Shown: piece by piece, positions 1 to 11,489 of the stretch
Numbering within the stretch: the first letter of the stretch is position 1
How the letters are laid out: every line of letters starts with the position of its first letter
Source: Acheta domesticus
Taxonomy: Eukaryota > Arthropoda > Insecta > Orthoptera > Gryllidae
Reading direction: 5' to 3'
Assembly (NCBI GenBank): GCA_031308135.1
Contig: JAHLJT010009355.1
Span: 1,735,217 to 1,799,216, forward strand
Length of the DNA stretch: 64,000 nucleotides
Notes under the pieces: generated by a model
Seen by the model: the letters and a program-made list of their open reading frames with translations, nothing else
What the model was told of the DNA's origin: nothing
Databases searched by the model: none
Program-made: the position numbers and the translations under genes

Positions 1-890
1 GGAAGGCTCGCATACCTGAGAGTTGGGAAAGGAGGAGCCGCGGCTTTCGGGTTGCAGATGTTTTTTGAATCGGGTGACGCTGGCTTGGCGTGTCCTGCAG
101 GTCCATCAAGCTGCCCGCCTACTATAGCAGAATCAAACCAATCCAGTTCCAGCATTTTTAACTATTTTATTACTAATTTATTACCGCTAACCCGATTTTT
201 TACCACCCATCTTCACCGAAAAAATGGGTTGCGGGCTAGCTTGATCAAGCTCTCCCGCCACTCCCTGTTTTGAAGCAAGTCGTCAGCAAGCCATCAGTGC
301 AGATGAAATCCGGCAGTGAATGATATAGAGAGACGAGTCAAATTTTTTAACAGATTTTTTTCAAAAAGGCTCCAAGTTCTTTCAATTTTTTTCACCTTGC
401 TTATCGAAGAATTGTAAAAGTAGTCGTGCTTTGTCTCATTTTCGGCCAAGTCTCTACTTTTGAAAATTGCAAAAAGTTAAAGTTTCAAAACTAGAAGTTG
501 AAGATAATTTTGTCTTAAACAAAATCTGTTCTAAAAATCACCTCCCTGTAAAAAAAAGTATTTTTTTCGCAAAAAAGGAAAATTTTCATGTAATATCCGC
601 TTTAAATTTATCCACGTTATGAAAAGATATTTTCTCAAAACTTTTTTCATTTTTTTCCACAGATTGAGCAAGAAACGCTTATGAGAATGGTGTAGGCCTC
701 ATCTTAATTGAACTCTCCGAATTTTCGAAAATTGCAAATATTGAAATAATGCGAGAAAGTGCGTGCTTTTGCTGAACTACTGGATTTGGAATAATTCATA
801 TATACTAGTGTAATGGGACGGTCGCACACGTACTAATTTCGGCGTGTGCGAGATGAATATTTTATATAACAGGGAGCACGGGGAAAACTT
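1..890. other. AT-rich noncoding DNA with a diverged dispersed repeat
   Basis: No coding signal is visible. Around 463-560 and again near 724-760 there is a motif made of a 'gaaaattgcaaa' core. At the first site it is followed by 'gttgaagata' and 'gtcttaaa'. The same string of motifs recurs at 52,660-53,060, so the two window ends carry copies of one old AT-rich repeat. The repeat class is unknown. Everything else here is A/T-run DNA. Confidence 0.4.
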
Positions 891-1480
891 AGCTGGCTGA
901 AAATGTGCGTTTCTCCGCTACCTGAGTGCGCGAAGGGTCGCCGCCGGCCACCGATGGGAGCGTCTCCCTTTGTTCAAGACCGTTTGCCACACCTCTGGTA
1001 TTTCCGAGCGCTGCGTCAGAACACACCCCGCGTCTTCTCGGAAATCGTGGTGACGTGAACGCCCACTCGAAATCGGGTTCCAACCGTCGATGGACCCATG
1101 GCAATTGGACGGCGCGCATCACGCGATTTGGCTACGCCAATAGTCGAAGACTAGGCGGGGGTGAGACACGTGATCTCGCGAGCAAGGGAGGTTGCTGCGA
1201 ACGCGAGACTCGGCCATTCCGATACGAACGACGACCGCGAGTATTACCTTCCGATGTAAGCGACGACCGAGGTGTTGGGTCCGATGGTAACGACCGCCGC
1301 GAGACGCTAGATCGCCGCCGGCAACGCATCGTCGCCACCTCACCGCCCGCTCAGGTGCCGCCGAAGGGAGAGGCGGAACACCGTGAGAGTGCCGATACTC
1401 GAATGAACGAAGAAGCGTTCGGACGCGGACTGAGGGGCGGCCGCCGCTAAAAGACGCTTTGGTGTGGCGATTCCTGGCCG
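891..1480. other. CpG-rich block, function unknown
   Basis: This block is abruptly GC- and CpG-rich between AT-rich flanks. Open frames exist on both strands, but they overlap each other and show no recognisable domain. High GC content alone explains the lack of stop codons. It could be an unmethylated regulatory island or GC-rich repeat flank; the sequence does not decide. Confidence 0.35.
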
Positions 1481-1484
1481 CCGC

Positions 1485-1790
1485 CGCCGCGTTAGCCCGC
1501 GTGCCGCGCGCGCCTGCCCGCGCACAGCCCCAAAGCCGCCGCCGCAGCCAACGCCTGCCGCGCGCGCCCGCCCGCGCACAGCCCTACGCCGCGCCGCAGC
1601 CAACGCTGCCGCGCGCCGGGCCGCTGCCACGCCGACGTCGCCGCCGCGCCAGCCCACGCGCCGCGCCGCCGTCGTTGCGCTGCTGCGCACGCCGGCCCGC
1701 GCGCAGCCCTACGCCGCCGCAGCCAACGCCTGCCGCGCACGCCTGCCCGCGTGCCGCTACACCGCCGCCGCGGCCACCAGCTGCCCGTCC
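1485..1790. repeat. Degenerate GC-rich minisatellite
   Basis: The phrases 'cgcgcctgcccgcgcacagc' and 'gccgcagccaacgc' recur several times in changing order, giving an imperfect unit of very roughly 60 bp. Arg/Ala/Pro-rich open frames cross it in several phases on both strands, as expected for stop-poor GC repeats and not for a gene. Confidence 0.6.
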
Positions 1791-1899
1791 GGTCCAGGAA
1801 ACGGGGGGAGCGCCGCTGCCCTGCCGCCCGACACCCGGGCCGATGCCGACGCCCGGAGCGCGTGGAATGCCCGTGCGATGACCCAGAAGGGTTGGACTG

Positions 1900-3600
1900 T
1901 TAAGTTAAGCTAGTTATAAGCTAGGTTAAGATAGTATTAAGAACTGTAGGGGGCTTCACCCGATTATTGTTTTTTTTAATTTGCTTTGAATTAAACTCAG
2001 AAATCATGAAAGAGCGTTTTACTGTGTAGTGCATGAATATGCCCAGTCACGCATGCGTCCTATACAGATTTCAGCCGGGCACATGAGGCAACCAGCAGCA
2101 GACGGGAATCCACAGGTGAGTCGGGTCACGCCCTGAGAGAGGTTAACACCGCCGACACCGATGAGTGGTTACTAGGAAATGAGTGTTACACTAGGAAATG
2201 ATTTAAATCTTATTATTAAATCAATTGCAATCAAACTAATTTTACACGTCGATTAAATATGACAGTTTTTTGTATGCTACATTCCATTTTTTTACATGCC
2301 TTTATTTCCTCTTCTAATATTTTGTTATGGTATATACGTAAATATTATATCTTAATTGAAATTGTCAAAGTAAATTATCAAATAAAAAATATGGTAATTA
2401 CTTGACGAGCTTTTATACATCTCCGTGCTACTTTTTGTAATGCCATCAACTACTAAAAAGTGCTATTTTCTATTACATATTTCGCTTCTGTATTTGAAAT
2501 TCTCCTTTTAAAACTCTACTCGTTGCATTCACTCGAGCTCCATTAATACATTGGTCAAAAGAGAAGTTGGAAACATTCATTCTAGCTTGCCTCTCACACA
2601 TGGAATAATTTCCAGTCCCTCTCTTTAAAAGTCCACCGTTGCACATTCAAAGAACAAAACTTCAAAAGCATTCGAAATCCCGAGATTCCATATTGTAAAT
2701 AAATGAATGCTTAAGCTGCTAGTGGGCATGGATAATATTAATGTGATGCTACGAATGTGCATACATATAGCATGCGTACTTGCTGTTATGTGTTTATAGC
2801 GTTCTGAGTTCTTTGTTTTCTGTTCGTGTAGGAGAGACACATAGGTGAATGAGATGCTTGACCCTTGCTGATAGTGGGAGAAGTGGTTTGGCCATTGGAA
2901 TCATTGGCAGAGATCTATTTTCAACATGGGACAGCGGGCCGGTGTTTCCTTATGAGGTATTAATTCCTAAGGAAAGAGTTATTCTTCTTTCCTTACTTAA
3001 CAAATCCCCTTGCAAAAAATGAAATAAAAGTAAAGTATTAATTTTTTTGTAAGTACCTAACCAAATATTAATATATTTAGAAAATAGTTTTGTGGTAGAT
3101 ATTTCGTATTCAGCTTTGTAAGTTTTGTCTCCATGATGTTGTTCAGTGTGGGCGTCAGACGGATACTGTAATGGTAATTTTTAAATTTCTGCTTTGCAAG
3201 TTCTAAATTAAAAATAAACTTTCAACAAAATAAATTTCCCTAAATCTTGTATCCCCGGATACAGACAGTTTCATGAAAAGTATCTATAAAAGTACTTTCT
3301 TCAGCATTGTTTCGTTACATGGCTATGGTCAATCTTATAAATCACACACGTAAGATTCACGTTATGGCCGAAAGGCAGTGTAGCAATTCAGTGTTTCACC
3401 ATTGTAGGTGCCATGTACCTTTCGAGTACATTGTGTTTCTACAATTCTCAAGACTCTCGGAAAACACGTTGTAGTTGCCAAACAACTCATTACTTTTTCG
3501 TTAGTTTTGTGATGTTCCCAAAACGTCCAAAGTATAGTCAGTTTTCTATCAGTAAAACGTAGAAACGACCGCTGGCACTTGTAAAATGATCTTGGCTGTC
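1900..3600. other. AT-rich noncoding stretch, nothing recognised
   Basis: Only short spurious frames are present. I see no recognisable gene, RNA or repeat family here. Confidence 0.5.
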
Positions 3601-3607
3601 CCGGTGG

Positions 3608-3841
3608 CGCCGTGCCAAAAGTTGTGTTTCCGACGTTTCGAGCAACTTGTCGTGGTCTTCCTCAGGGCTGGTCTGCGCCGGAGTGATCAGCGCTATGGTT
3701 TATGTGGGGGTCGACAGCCAGCCAATGAGAACCCCCAACCATGTATAAATCGGAGCGCTGACCACTCCAGCGCAGATCAGGCCTGAAGAAGGCCAAGACA
3801 AGTTGGTCGAAACGTCGGCAACACAGCCTTTTGACAAGGCG
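3608..3841. mobile_element. Foldback (inverted-repeat) element
   Basis: Left arm 3608-3694 and right arm 3754-3841 are imperfect reverse complements of about 87 bp, separated by a 59-bp loop. Both arms contain the core 'cgacgtttcgancaacttgt' (right arm read in reverse complement). The right arm reads 'gaagaaggcca...ggtcgaaacgtcgg', a phrase that resembles 3' sequences of several arthropod retroelements (from memory, not searched). The transcript would form a long hairpin. There is no protein-coding capacity. It directly abuts the 66-bp tandem array. Confidence 0.75.
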
Positions 3842-3885
3842 TCACCCAATCAGCCAAGACCATTTCCATGACTGGCGGAATTCTA

Positions 3886-4530
3886 CTAGCGAGGGGTGGC
3901 CAATGGGGAGCGAGCGGCCAGTGAGCGAAGCGGCAGCCCCAGGGCGGGGAACCAGCGAGGGGCGGCCAATGGAGAGCGAGCGGCCAGTGAGCGAAGCGGC
4001 AGCCCCAGGGCGGGGAACCAGCGAGGGGCGGCCAATGGAGAGCGAGCGGCCAGTGAGCGAAGCGGCAGCCCCAGGGCGGGGAACCAGCGAGGGGCGGCCA
4101 ATGGAGAGCGAGCGGCCAGTGAGCGAAGCGGCAGCCCCAGGGCGGGAACCAGCGAGGGGCGGCCAATGGGGAGGGAGCGGCCAGTGAGCGAAGCGGCAGC
4201 CCCAGGGCGGGGAAACCAGCGAGGGGCGGCCAATGGAGAGCGAGCGGCCAGTGAGGGACGCGGCAGCCCCAGGGCGTGGAACCAGCGAGGGGTGGCCAAT
4301 GGGGAGCGAGCGGCCAGTGAGCGAAGCGGCAGCCCCAGGGCGGGGAACCAGCGAGGGGCGGCCAATGGAGAGCGAGCGGCCAGTGAGCGAAGCGGCAGCC
4401 CAGGGCGGGGAACCAGCGAGGGGCGGCCAATGGAGAGCGAGCGGCCAGTGAGCGAAAGCGGCAGCCCCAGGGCGGGGAACCAGCGAGGGGCGGCCAATGG
4501 GGAGGGAGCGGCCAGTGAGGGACGCGGCGA
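3886..4530. repeat. 66-bp minisatellite, about 9.5 copies
   Basis: The anchor 'gccaatgg' occurs at 3899, 3965, 4031, 4097, 4162, 4229, 4295, 4361, 4426 and 4493. Spacings are 66 bp except single-base indels giving 65 or 67. Each unit also contains 'gagcggccagtgagcgaagc'. The unit length is 22 codons, so long open frames appear on both strands; the indels move any reading frame between phases, which argues against translation. The array starts about 45 bp after the foldback element. Confidence 0.9.
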
Positions 4531-4539
4531 GGCTATGTG

Positions 4540-5090
4540 GGATCCCGGAGTAAAGCCGGGCGCCGCCACCGGAGCGGCAGGCAATGCATGCAAGAAGCCC
4601 ATTCGAGTACTATTGAAGATTTGGATTCTAATTTCGACCCGGTATTTTGTATTTGGACTCTCTGGTGGATTTACGGTTAACTCCGCCATTATTGGTACAC
4701 CTCCGGGCAATACGGTATGTTTGGCTTCGTTCCCTGGGCATTCTTTTGGTTTTGTAGAAATACGACTGTTTGTAAGAAACTGCCTGTGAACTGAATAACG
4801 CTTTGCTATTGTTTTTCATTATGGTTTTCCTGGCTACAACAAAGACCCCAGCGTGCTTTGGGACGAGAGACGTTGGCCGCGCTCCAATCGCGATAGCCTA
4901 AGTGGCTCGGTGCCCTATTAGCGCGAGGCACCCTAGCGGAGCGCCCCTCCGGGACCGATGTGTCAATCGATAGCATCTTGCCTCAGGTGCAATAAACGCG
5001 GAATCGTCTCTGAGACTGAAGTAGCCTCGACCGCTTGGGGCACCATTTCATCAGGCCATCTCCTTGCTTTGTTTTGCGAGCCAGCCAGCG
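4540..5090. other. Noncoding flank, nothing recognised
   Basis: Mixed composition with short frames only and no recognised domain. A fragment of a dispersed inverted-end family begins at its right border. Confidence 0.35.
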
Positions 5091-5185
5091 ATGTCAGACG
5101 ATTAAACGTGTTTCCCAGTACCAACCTTCCAAATCCTGATACTTCCACCACAATTTCTCGTACCAATTAAAATTGATTTTGAAAT
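5091..5185 (+). mobile_element. End fragment of the GTTGCCAGAC-type element family
   Basis: The segment 'gtcagacgattaaac...cagtaccaaccttccaaatcctgata' matches the left end of the copy at 62,146-62,627 and the reverse complement of the right end of the copy at 44,402-44,907. Only one end of the element is present here, so it is truncated. No coding capacity. Confidence 0.6.
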
Positions 5186-5530
5186 TATAATTTCATGTTA
5201 TAATTTTATTATGCTTTTAACGCGCACAGGAATTCTTCAATACCTCGTCTTCCACTCGAAGTAGTATTGTACATGTGTCATTACAAATTCGCCCGCCCAA
5301 GGCCGCTCCCTCCCAATACCTTCTCGCATGGTGGCACCACTGCGATCCTGCTACTACCGCTCTCCGTCCTATCACCGCATAATGGATTATTAAGTCTAAC
5401 AACCTTGCCTTAACGAAGGGATTCGGCCGAAAGGCTGATCCCCATAATTCCACACGATCTCTCTAGGATAGAATAAGACTGGGCCTCGCAAGAGAGAAAC
5501 GTGTTCCTGATCTGTAGAGGCCCATACGCG

Positions 5531-5571
5531 ATTAATAATAATATTATTATTTATTACTACTATTATTATTA
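5531..5571. repeat. AT-rich trinucleotide microsatellite
   Basis: Interrupted runs of aat, att and act triplets. Confidence 0.75.
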
Positions 5572-5666
5572 AAGTGATAACAATGTTTATAATGTAAATA
5601 ACATTTAAGCTGTTAATTTATTCTAAATAAATGTTTCTCTCTCTAAACGTTTGCACGTAATTTCAC

Positions 5667-6133
5667 CATGATATACTACTGTTTGTCTATAAAATGGAAA
5701 CCTTAATACTGAATGGGAAAACGTTAGTTTTGAAATATTAATAGCACGGTCAACTAGAAATTGTGGCTTGTGGTTATCACTCACTGACACCGTTTGCACG
5801 TAACTTCACTGACACTACGTTTCACTTTCTCGATAATTTTTAATTTATTATGTAGTACATTGTTACCGCCCCTCGCAGCGTTATGATAATATAACAGTCA
5901 ATTTCAGATATTCATAAGAAATATTTTAGATCCAAATCGGGGGGGATGTTGTAGTGATGTAGTATTTAATAGTACGGTGAAAATCGAAAAGTCTGTTCTA
6001 TCATTGCGTCGGTGAGTGATAATCACAAGCCAGAATTTCTAGTTGACCGTGCTATTAATATTTCAAAACTAACCTTTTTCCGATTCAGTATTTAAGGTTT
6101 TAATTTTATAGTCAAATAGTAGTATATCACATG
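5667..6133. mobile_element. Element with long (about 130 bp) inverted ends
   Basis: The left arm (about 5667-5800) and right arm (about 6000-6133) are reverse complements over roughly 130 bp. They share 'gatatactact', 'ttagttttgaaatattaata' and 'gcacggtcaactagaaatt'. About 200 bp separates the arms. There is no open frame of note, so this is a nonautonomous inverted-repeat element. Target duplications could not be fixed. Confidence 0.75.
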
Positions 6134-6139
6134 CGTGAC

Positions 6140-7000
6140 TTAGCCCTTAATTAATCTGTATGTGTTCGCTAAATATTAAGCACGTCCTCTAAAACGCTGT
6201 TATGACACAGAAAAAGAAGTTTTGCGGAAAAAGCCATTTCAGGATTTTCTTGTGTTTACTGATGCTATGTTAACAGGAACTGTCATGTGCTCCATTTATC
6301 GATATTTGCCGCATTACTGTTATGACGTCTTTTTAGAATTACAAAGCCTTAATAACTGGCAACTTATGGTGTACTTACATAAAAATTTTACTTTTTTAGG
6401 TTATAAAAGTTTTTAGAGGATATAAAATTAAATGAAATATATCCGAAGAACGCGTCGGCGTGGCTTGAATGTGGAAATTGCACTGAAATTCTTATACCAT
6501 GTGTGATCTCCATGGTGACGTCACAAGTGACAACAGTTTTAGAGGCTACGTAGAAATGAAGTATTTTTATATTACCATGTAGGAACGTTGCAAATAAACG
6601 TGCCCTCCTGAAAAAAAGCCCTCAGCTGAGAATTTAAAGCGAAAAATACTTTTTCGTAAGTATTTATGTTATTGAGAAGCAAAGTAGTATTTTTACAACC
6701 TAGTACTCGTACAAGAGGTAGAGAGCGGTTGCGTAAATTATAACCTCCACAGAACACTTTGCCGCGTTTTCTCTCTCCACGCACTCGCACCAACCGGCAA
6801 GGCCTCCACTGCAGCTCCCCCTCCACCAACAACCCCAGCCACGCCGCCCCCGCCGCACATACCCTTCTCCCACACCCTCCAATTCCGTTCTCACTCGGCC
6901 GACGCGTTGCCTCATCTGTCGCACCTGCCTCGCTCTCGCCCGAGTCAAACTTCCTACTCGCTAGGCCCATCCTTCTCTCCGCTGCGCCAGCCCGCCTTGC
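6140..7000. other. Noncoding stretch, nothing recognised beyond one CRE-like word
   Basis: AT-rich to about 6700, then C-rich. A perfect palindromic CRE-like word TGACGTCA lies at 6516-6523 inside 'ccatggtgacgtcac'. No gene is recognised. Confidence 0.35.
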
Positions 7001-7020
7001 GTTCGTGACGTCGCCCACCA

Positions 7021-7171
7021 TGTCACGCCACCACGTCACCCCCACGACGTCACCCCCACGTCACCCTCATGACGTCACCCTCATGACGTCACCCCCACGA
7101 CGTCACCCTCATGACGTCACCCCCACGACGTCACCCCCACGACGTCACCCCCACGACGTCACCCCCACGCA
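7021..7171. repeat. Short-unit tandem array rich in ACGTCA (CRE-like) words
   Basis: The unit is about 15 bp, 'acgtcacccccacg' with variants. Perfect TGACGTCA palindromes occur at 7070-7077, 7084-7091 and 7112-7119; most other units carry CGACGTCA. TGACGTCA is the consensus for CREB/ATF bZIP factors (family knowledge). Whether this array binds anything is inference; a plain minisatellite that happens to contain the word is the null explanation. Confidence 0.75.
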
Positions 7172-7481
7172 TTACACACAGGCCGCTCCAGGCGCCCCCC
7201 CCCGTCCCGCCCACAACGTTTCACCTCTCCCCGTCCCACATAGCCAGCCTATCCATCGCAGCCGACACTCTGTCCGCCCCGCCAATCGTTCCGCGCCCGC
7301 ATGGGGCGCCTAGTTAGCCGGGCGGCCGCCGGGGGCGCGCGCGGTAAAAAATTGAAAGGCGTCGCCGCCGGGCGACCGCGCGCAAAAATTGCCCTCCGCA
7401 GCGCCCGCAAGCCCCGCGGCGGCACCTGCCAGTCGGCGATCGCCCTCGGACCCATCCGTCACGGCGACAGCCGCTCTGCGG

Positions 7482-8240
7482 GCCACGCCCCCGCGCCACG
7501 CCCCCGCGCCACGCCCCCGCGCCACGCCCCCGCGCCACGCCCCCGCGCCACGCCCCCGCGCCACGCCCCCGCGCCTCGCCCCCGCGCCTCGCCCCCGCGC
7601 CTCGCCCCCGCGCCTCGCCCCCGCGCCACGCCCCCGCGCCAGCCCCCGCGCCAGCCCCCGCGCCAGCCCCCGCGCCAGCCCCCGCGCCAGCCCCCGCGCC
7701 AGCCCCCGCGCCAGCCCCCGCGCCCGGTCCCCGCGCCCGGCCCCCGCGCCAGCCCCCGCGCCAGGCCCCCGCGCCACGCCCCCGCGCCAGCCCCCGCGCC
7801 AGCCCCCGCGCCAGCCCCCGCGCCAGCCCCCGCGCCAGCCCCCGCGCCAGCCCCCGCGCCAGCCCCCGCGCCAGCCCCCGCGCCAGCCCCCGCGCCAGCC
7901 CCCGCGCCCGGTCCCCGCGCCAGCCCCCGCGCCACCCCCCGCGCCAGCCCCCGCGCCAGCCCCCGCGCCAGCCCCCGCGCCAGCCCCCGCGCCAGCCCCC
8001 GCGCCAGCCCCCGCGCCAGCCCCCGCGCCAGCCCCCCGCGCCAGCCCCCGCGCCAGCCCCCGCGCCAGCCCCCGCGCCAGCCCCCGCGCCAGCCCCCGCG
8101 CCACGCCCCCGCGCCACGCCCCCGCGCCACGCCCCGCGCCACGCCCCCGCGCCACGCCTCCGCGCCACGCCCCCGCGCCACGCCGCCCCTCGCCACTGAC
8201 CCCCACGCCACTGACCCCCCTCGCCACTGACCCCCACGCA
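7482..8240. repeat. GC-rich 12/13-mer minisatellite with G-quadruplex potential
   Basis: It consists of long runs of 'cccccgcgccag' (12 bp) and 'cccccgcgccacg' (13 bp) in homogeneous blocks, ending in a few units of about 17 bp, 'gccactgacccccac'. On the minus strand five-G runs recur every 12-13 bases, fitting the G-quadruplex rule of short loops; the plus strand is i-motif prone. All six frames stay open for about 300 codons of Ala/Pro or Arg/Gly repeats, so these are not genes. Confidence 0.92.
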
Positions 8241-8249
8241 CTTTGGGCA

Positions 8250-10460
8250 GAAATGGTGGTAGTGTTTTACATACTCTCAAACACAGTATTTTTTAGTGAA
8301 AGTATATAAAGAGCTTTCAATGTTAGGGTCCATCTTTTAAAATGTTTGCAAACATTCTTTTAAAAAATCTGTAAACAGCAGAGGAAAATATTATTTTAAT
8401 GCTCAATCAATTCATTTAAATTTTAAAATAGCGATGTTTGTATATTTTATGGAACTTCTGATACAAAATCAATCAACGGGAAGACGTCATTTCAATGCTA
8501 TTCACTTACATTCTTCTTCTTCTTCTTCTTAGTATTCTACTAATTGTCTGCATTAGCAAAAATGCAACTAAACAAAACCAATGAAAATCTTATTCTAAAA
8601 AGTAGCACGAATTTCGTTCCAGAATGAGATATAAAATACTTTCGTGTAACGTCACTCTAAATTAAATATTTTAACAAGAAGAGACTTCATAAATATTATA
8701 GTAAAGTATATACGTTTTTACAGTGCTTTACATTCTAGGAATGTCAAAATAGTGGTGATAAAACCGTACGTACTTTCTCGTTATTAACACATGTCAATTA
8801 TCATACTAAAACTCTTACAAATCTTCCAAGATTACGCAGATGCGAAAACTAGATTTTTAAAGGTAATCCATGAACATCAGTTCTACTGTTACATAGCTAT
8901 GTAACTAATATCTTCAATAATAAGAAGGAATTCCCATAATTTAAACTGCCGAATAATAACGGGCGTATCATTGTCGATTCGAATCTGACATCTGCTGAGG
9001 CTAGTAAATGGAGCATGTGCAATTCGAATATCAGAGAATGGGACGAAAATGGGACCAGCACCATTTTTCTTAAGTTGTTTTCTACATGCAAGGAAAAATT
9101 AAAGAAAAATTCTTAGCCATTTTTGAGAAAATAATTGTTTAAATTTGTATCAAAATTGTCTATATTTCAAGCAAAATTTCGCAAAATTTCTTATTATGGA
9201 AAAAAACTAACATTACCTTACTTCCAGATCATTTTTGATGAACAGATTTTATTAAGAAATGTAATTCTGTAATAATTAACCTGCAATCAGTATTCTTGGA
9301 ATACCATCACCAATCCCGTAAATGAGAATTGCAAAGAATCACTGAACTCCTACCAAGCGGAGCGTAATGGTTTAAGCCTCTCCAACGCTCAGAGACCATC
9401 AAGAGTATGGAATAATGTTCTATCGACGATTTAAATGTTCCATTACTCAGAAGGCATCAAGGCTTTGTAGCTAATAGTTCGTAAACCACGAAACAGTTTC
9501 TGTGACCAAATATATATTGCCTTATCAAATATGTTCAGAGAAAAAATCCAGTTTATACCTACTACAAGTCCAACAACTAATTGTCTGACGTTTTGTAATA
9601 AAATATTAGACAACGCGAGTGCTGTTAAATATACAATAATTTCTCTACACGATGAGTAGTCTAAGTTGTATGTAAATATCTTTCTTAATGTGTGGACATT
9701 TTAAAAGATGAGCTTTCTTCACAATTTATTGTACCTACTTCACTCTTCTTTATTCTAAAATATCTGCTCAGTCTTTATACCTTTGAATGGCTCCTGCATC
9801 TGTGTGTACACTTGTATCGTATTGGTCATCACACTCGTTATCTTCTGGTCTTGGAAGATATTTCCCATTATACGCTCAAATATTTCAAAAGCCAGCTTAA
9901 TTTGTTATATATCTTCTTGCTATATGCAGTGAGAGTTTTCTACCCTATATTCAGTGAAAAGTTACCCACTATTATAAAATTGTAGAGAATATCTGTTTTA
10001 TGTGTAAAGACAAGAATACAAACATTTTTCAAAATCTTTTTGACCACATAACGAACTGAATACAACCGCATAGCTTTTATAATGTTCATATCCATGTGTT
10101 GGAATGAAAGAACGAACGAAAATAGTATGAGATTTCCGGCAAACTCGTCACGCAAACAAACAAAAAACATTTTTTGTGTAATTAGTAAGCTCAGTTCAAA
10201 TAGGTTAATGATTTGAATTTTACTTGTGTTTTAATCTTTACTGTGCGTTCTACTTCTAACCACTGCAGGTTTCCTGGAGATAAGAAAGTTTGTTTTTTAC
10301 ATTGTTATGCACAATACTTCGAGTGTGATACTTAAGTATTATTATGTGTTTGAATATCTCAATATACCACAGAAAATAAAAGCTCCCTTTTATTTAATAG
10401 TAAAAAAGTATGAAACTATACGGCGCTTTTAATGGACCATTGTATTTTTAGAAATATTAT
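8250..10460. other. AT-rich desert, nothing recognised
   Basis: AT-rich noncoding DNA with a small TTC microsatellite near 8511-8530. The longest frame, about 97 codons near 9692-9985, is an AT-biased hydrophobic string with no recognisable motif. Confidence 0.45.
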
Positions 10461-11036
10461 TTTTTCTTCTCCCATTATATAATGGTCATTTGATGGCTGC
10501 AACCAGTTGCATAATGATACTCATTACGATACAGCTTTCATTATGATATAGGTTCTTGACCAGCCACAGAGAAGTTTATTATTACCAAGTATTGACAGTT
10601 AATCGTTGAAAATCATTCTAGTAAATATTTCGTTCGATTGTGTACATTAGAATTGCATTTGATATTATATTATGCGTGTCAGTTTTAATTTATTTTATCA
10701 TTAGTAATTTTTCGTGGAATATTTTTGAAAATAAATTGGATCATAATTTCATTTTGATCCTATTTACCTAGCCTAGTTTTCCCTCGCAGGCGGAATGATA
10801 ACCACCGCCACCTGCGGCAGCACGTGAGGGTAGGTTAGGGTGCTGTCCGCTAGGTGTCCTGGGCTGAATCCTATGTCAACGGCCACGAAACGATTCAAAG
10901 TAAAAGTTTAACGTATGAAACTCGATGTAATGGATATTAATACACTTGTGTAAAGTTTACGACACTCGCTCGTATCGTAATATCACACTCGTGTATTAAT
11001 ATCCATCATTACATCATCGTTTCATAACGTACCATT
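10461..11036 (+). mobile_element. Hairpin-ended dispersed element, copy A
   Basis: One end begins near 'ctcccattatataatg' and contains 'gatggctgcaaccagttgca'. The other end is a large hairpin with arms 10,915-10,945 and 10,991-11,025 (arm core 'ggatattaatacac'). Related copies lie at 41,640-42,045, 50,140-50,415 and 61,165-61,935. Copy A lacks an internal segment of about 250 bp that is present in the last copy. No coding frame; a nonautonomous transposon of unknown class. Confidence 0.75.
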
Positions 11037-11049
11037 TTCTTATTTTTAT

Positions 11050-11480
11050 ACTGGAAAATTTGTTGAGAACGAGATAGAAGTGTACGTGCTGTAAAGCTAC
11101 AGCGATATCGCATATTTGTGGCAACATTCCTCTCGGAGACGTGGGCATGTCTTGCACTCATCACTCTGGGACTTCCTTTACGCGCCTCCTGGATCTCGCG
11201 ATAACTGCCACTCGCACGCGCGAAGCGGCGAGAGAGCAGATCTTGATTGATAGCCGGGCGAAACGCATCTCGCGCCGCTGTAAATCCGGTTTATTGCATT
11301 GCTTCCCGGGGCTGTAAAGACCGCGGCGCGCCCGGGCACGGCCCCGCCGAGAGTAAGGCTCCGGGGAGGGGGCGCCTCGCCTTGCAGGAACCAGACGCCG
11401 CGGAGATGGATGGGAGGTGATCGATGGTTCTTAAAGTGCCGATGGCGTCGACGCTATCGTTCAAATATCGAACGGTTTTG
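11050..11480. promoter_or_regulatory. Candidate CpG-rich regulatory block
   Basis: A GC/CpG-dense, non-repetitive stretch embedded in AT-rich DNA. It has 'cttgattgatagccgggc' and other unique-looking words. It is neither tandem nor shared with other parts of the window, which makes ordinary repeat origin less likely. There is no TATA/Inr or splice evidence. Regulatory function is inference only. Confidence 0.25.
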
Positions 11481-11489
11481 ACTGATAGT

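Noticed and set aside
3896..4789. 297-codon frame with 22-residue repeats
   Set aside because: A consequence of a 66-bp minisatellite; single-base indels between units shift the frame, so no constraint on coding.
7310..8309. Open frames of about 300 codons on both strands with Ala/Pro or Arg/Gly repeats
   Set aside because: All frames are open simultaneously because the 12/13-bp GC repeat contains no stop; no non-repeat domain.
9692..9985. 97-codon hydrophobic frame as a membrane protein
   Set aside because: AT-biased codons, no motif, isolated in AT-rich desert; consistent with chance.
10810..10850. Telomere-like TTAGG repeats ('gtaggttagggt')
   Set aside because: Only one or two degenerate units; no array.
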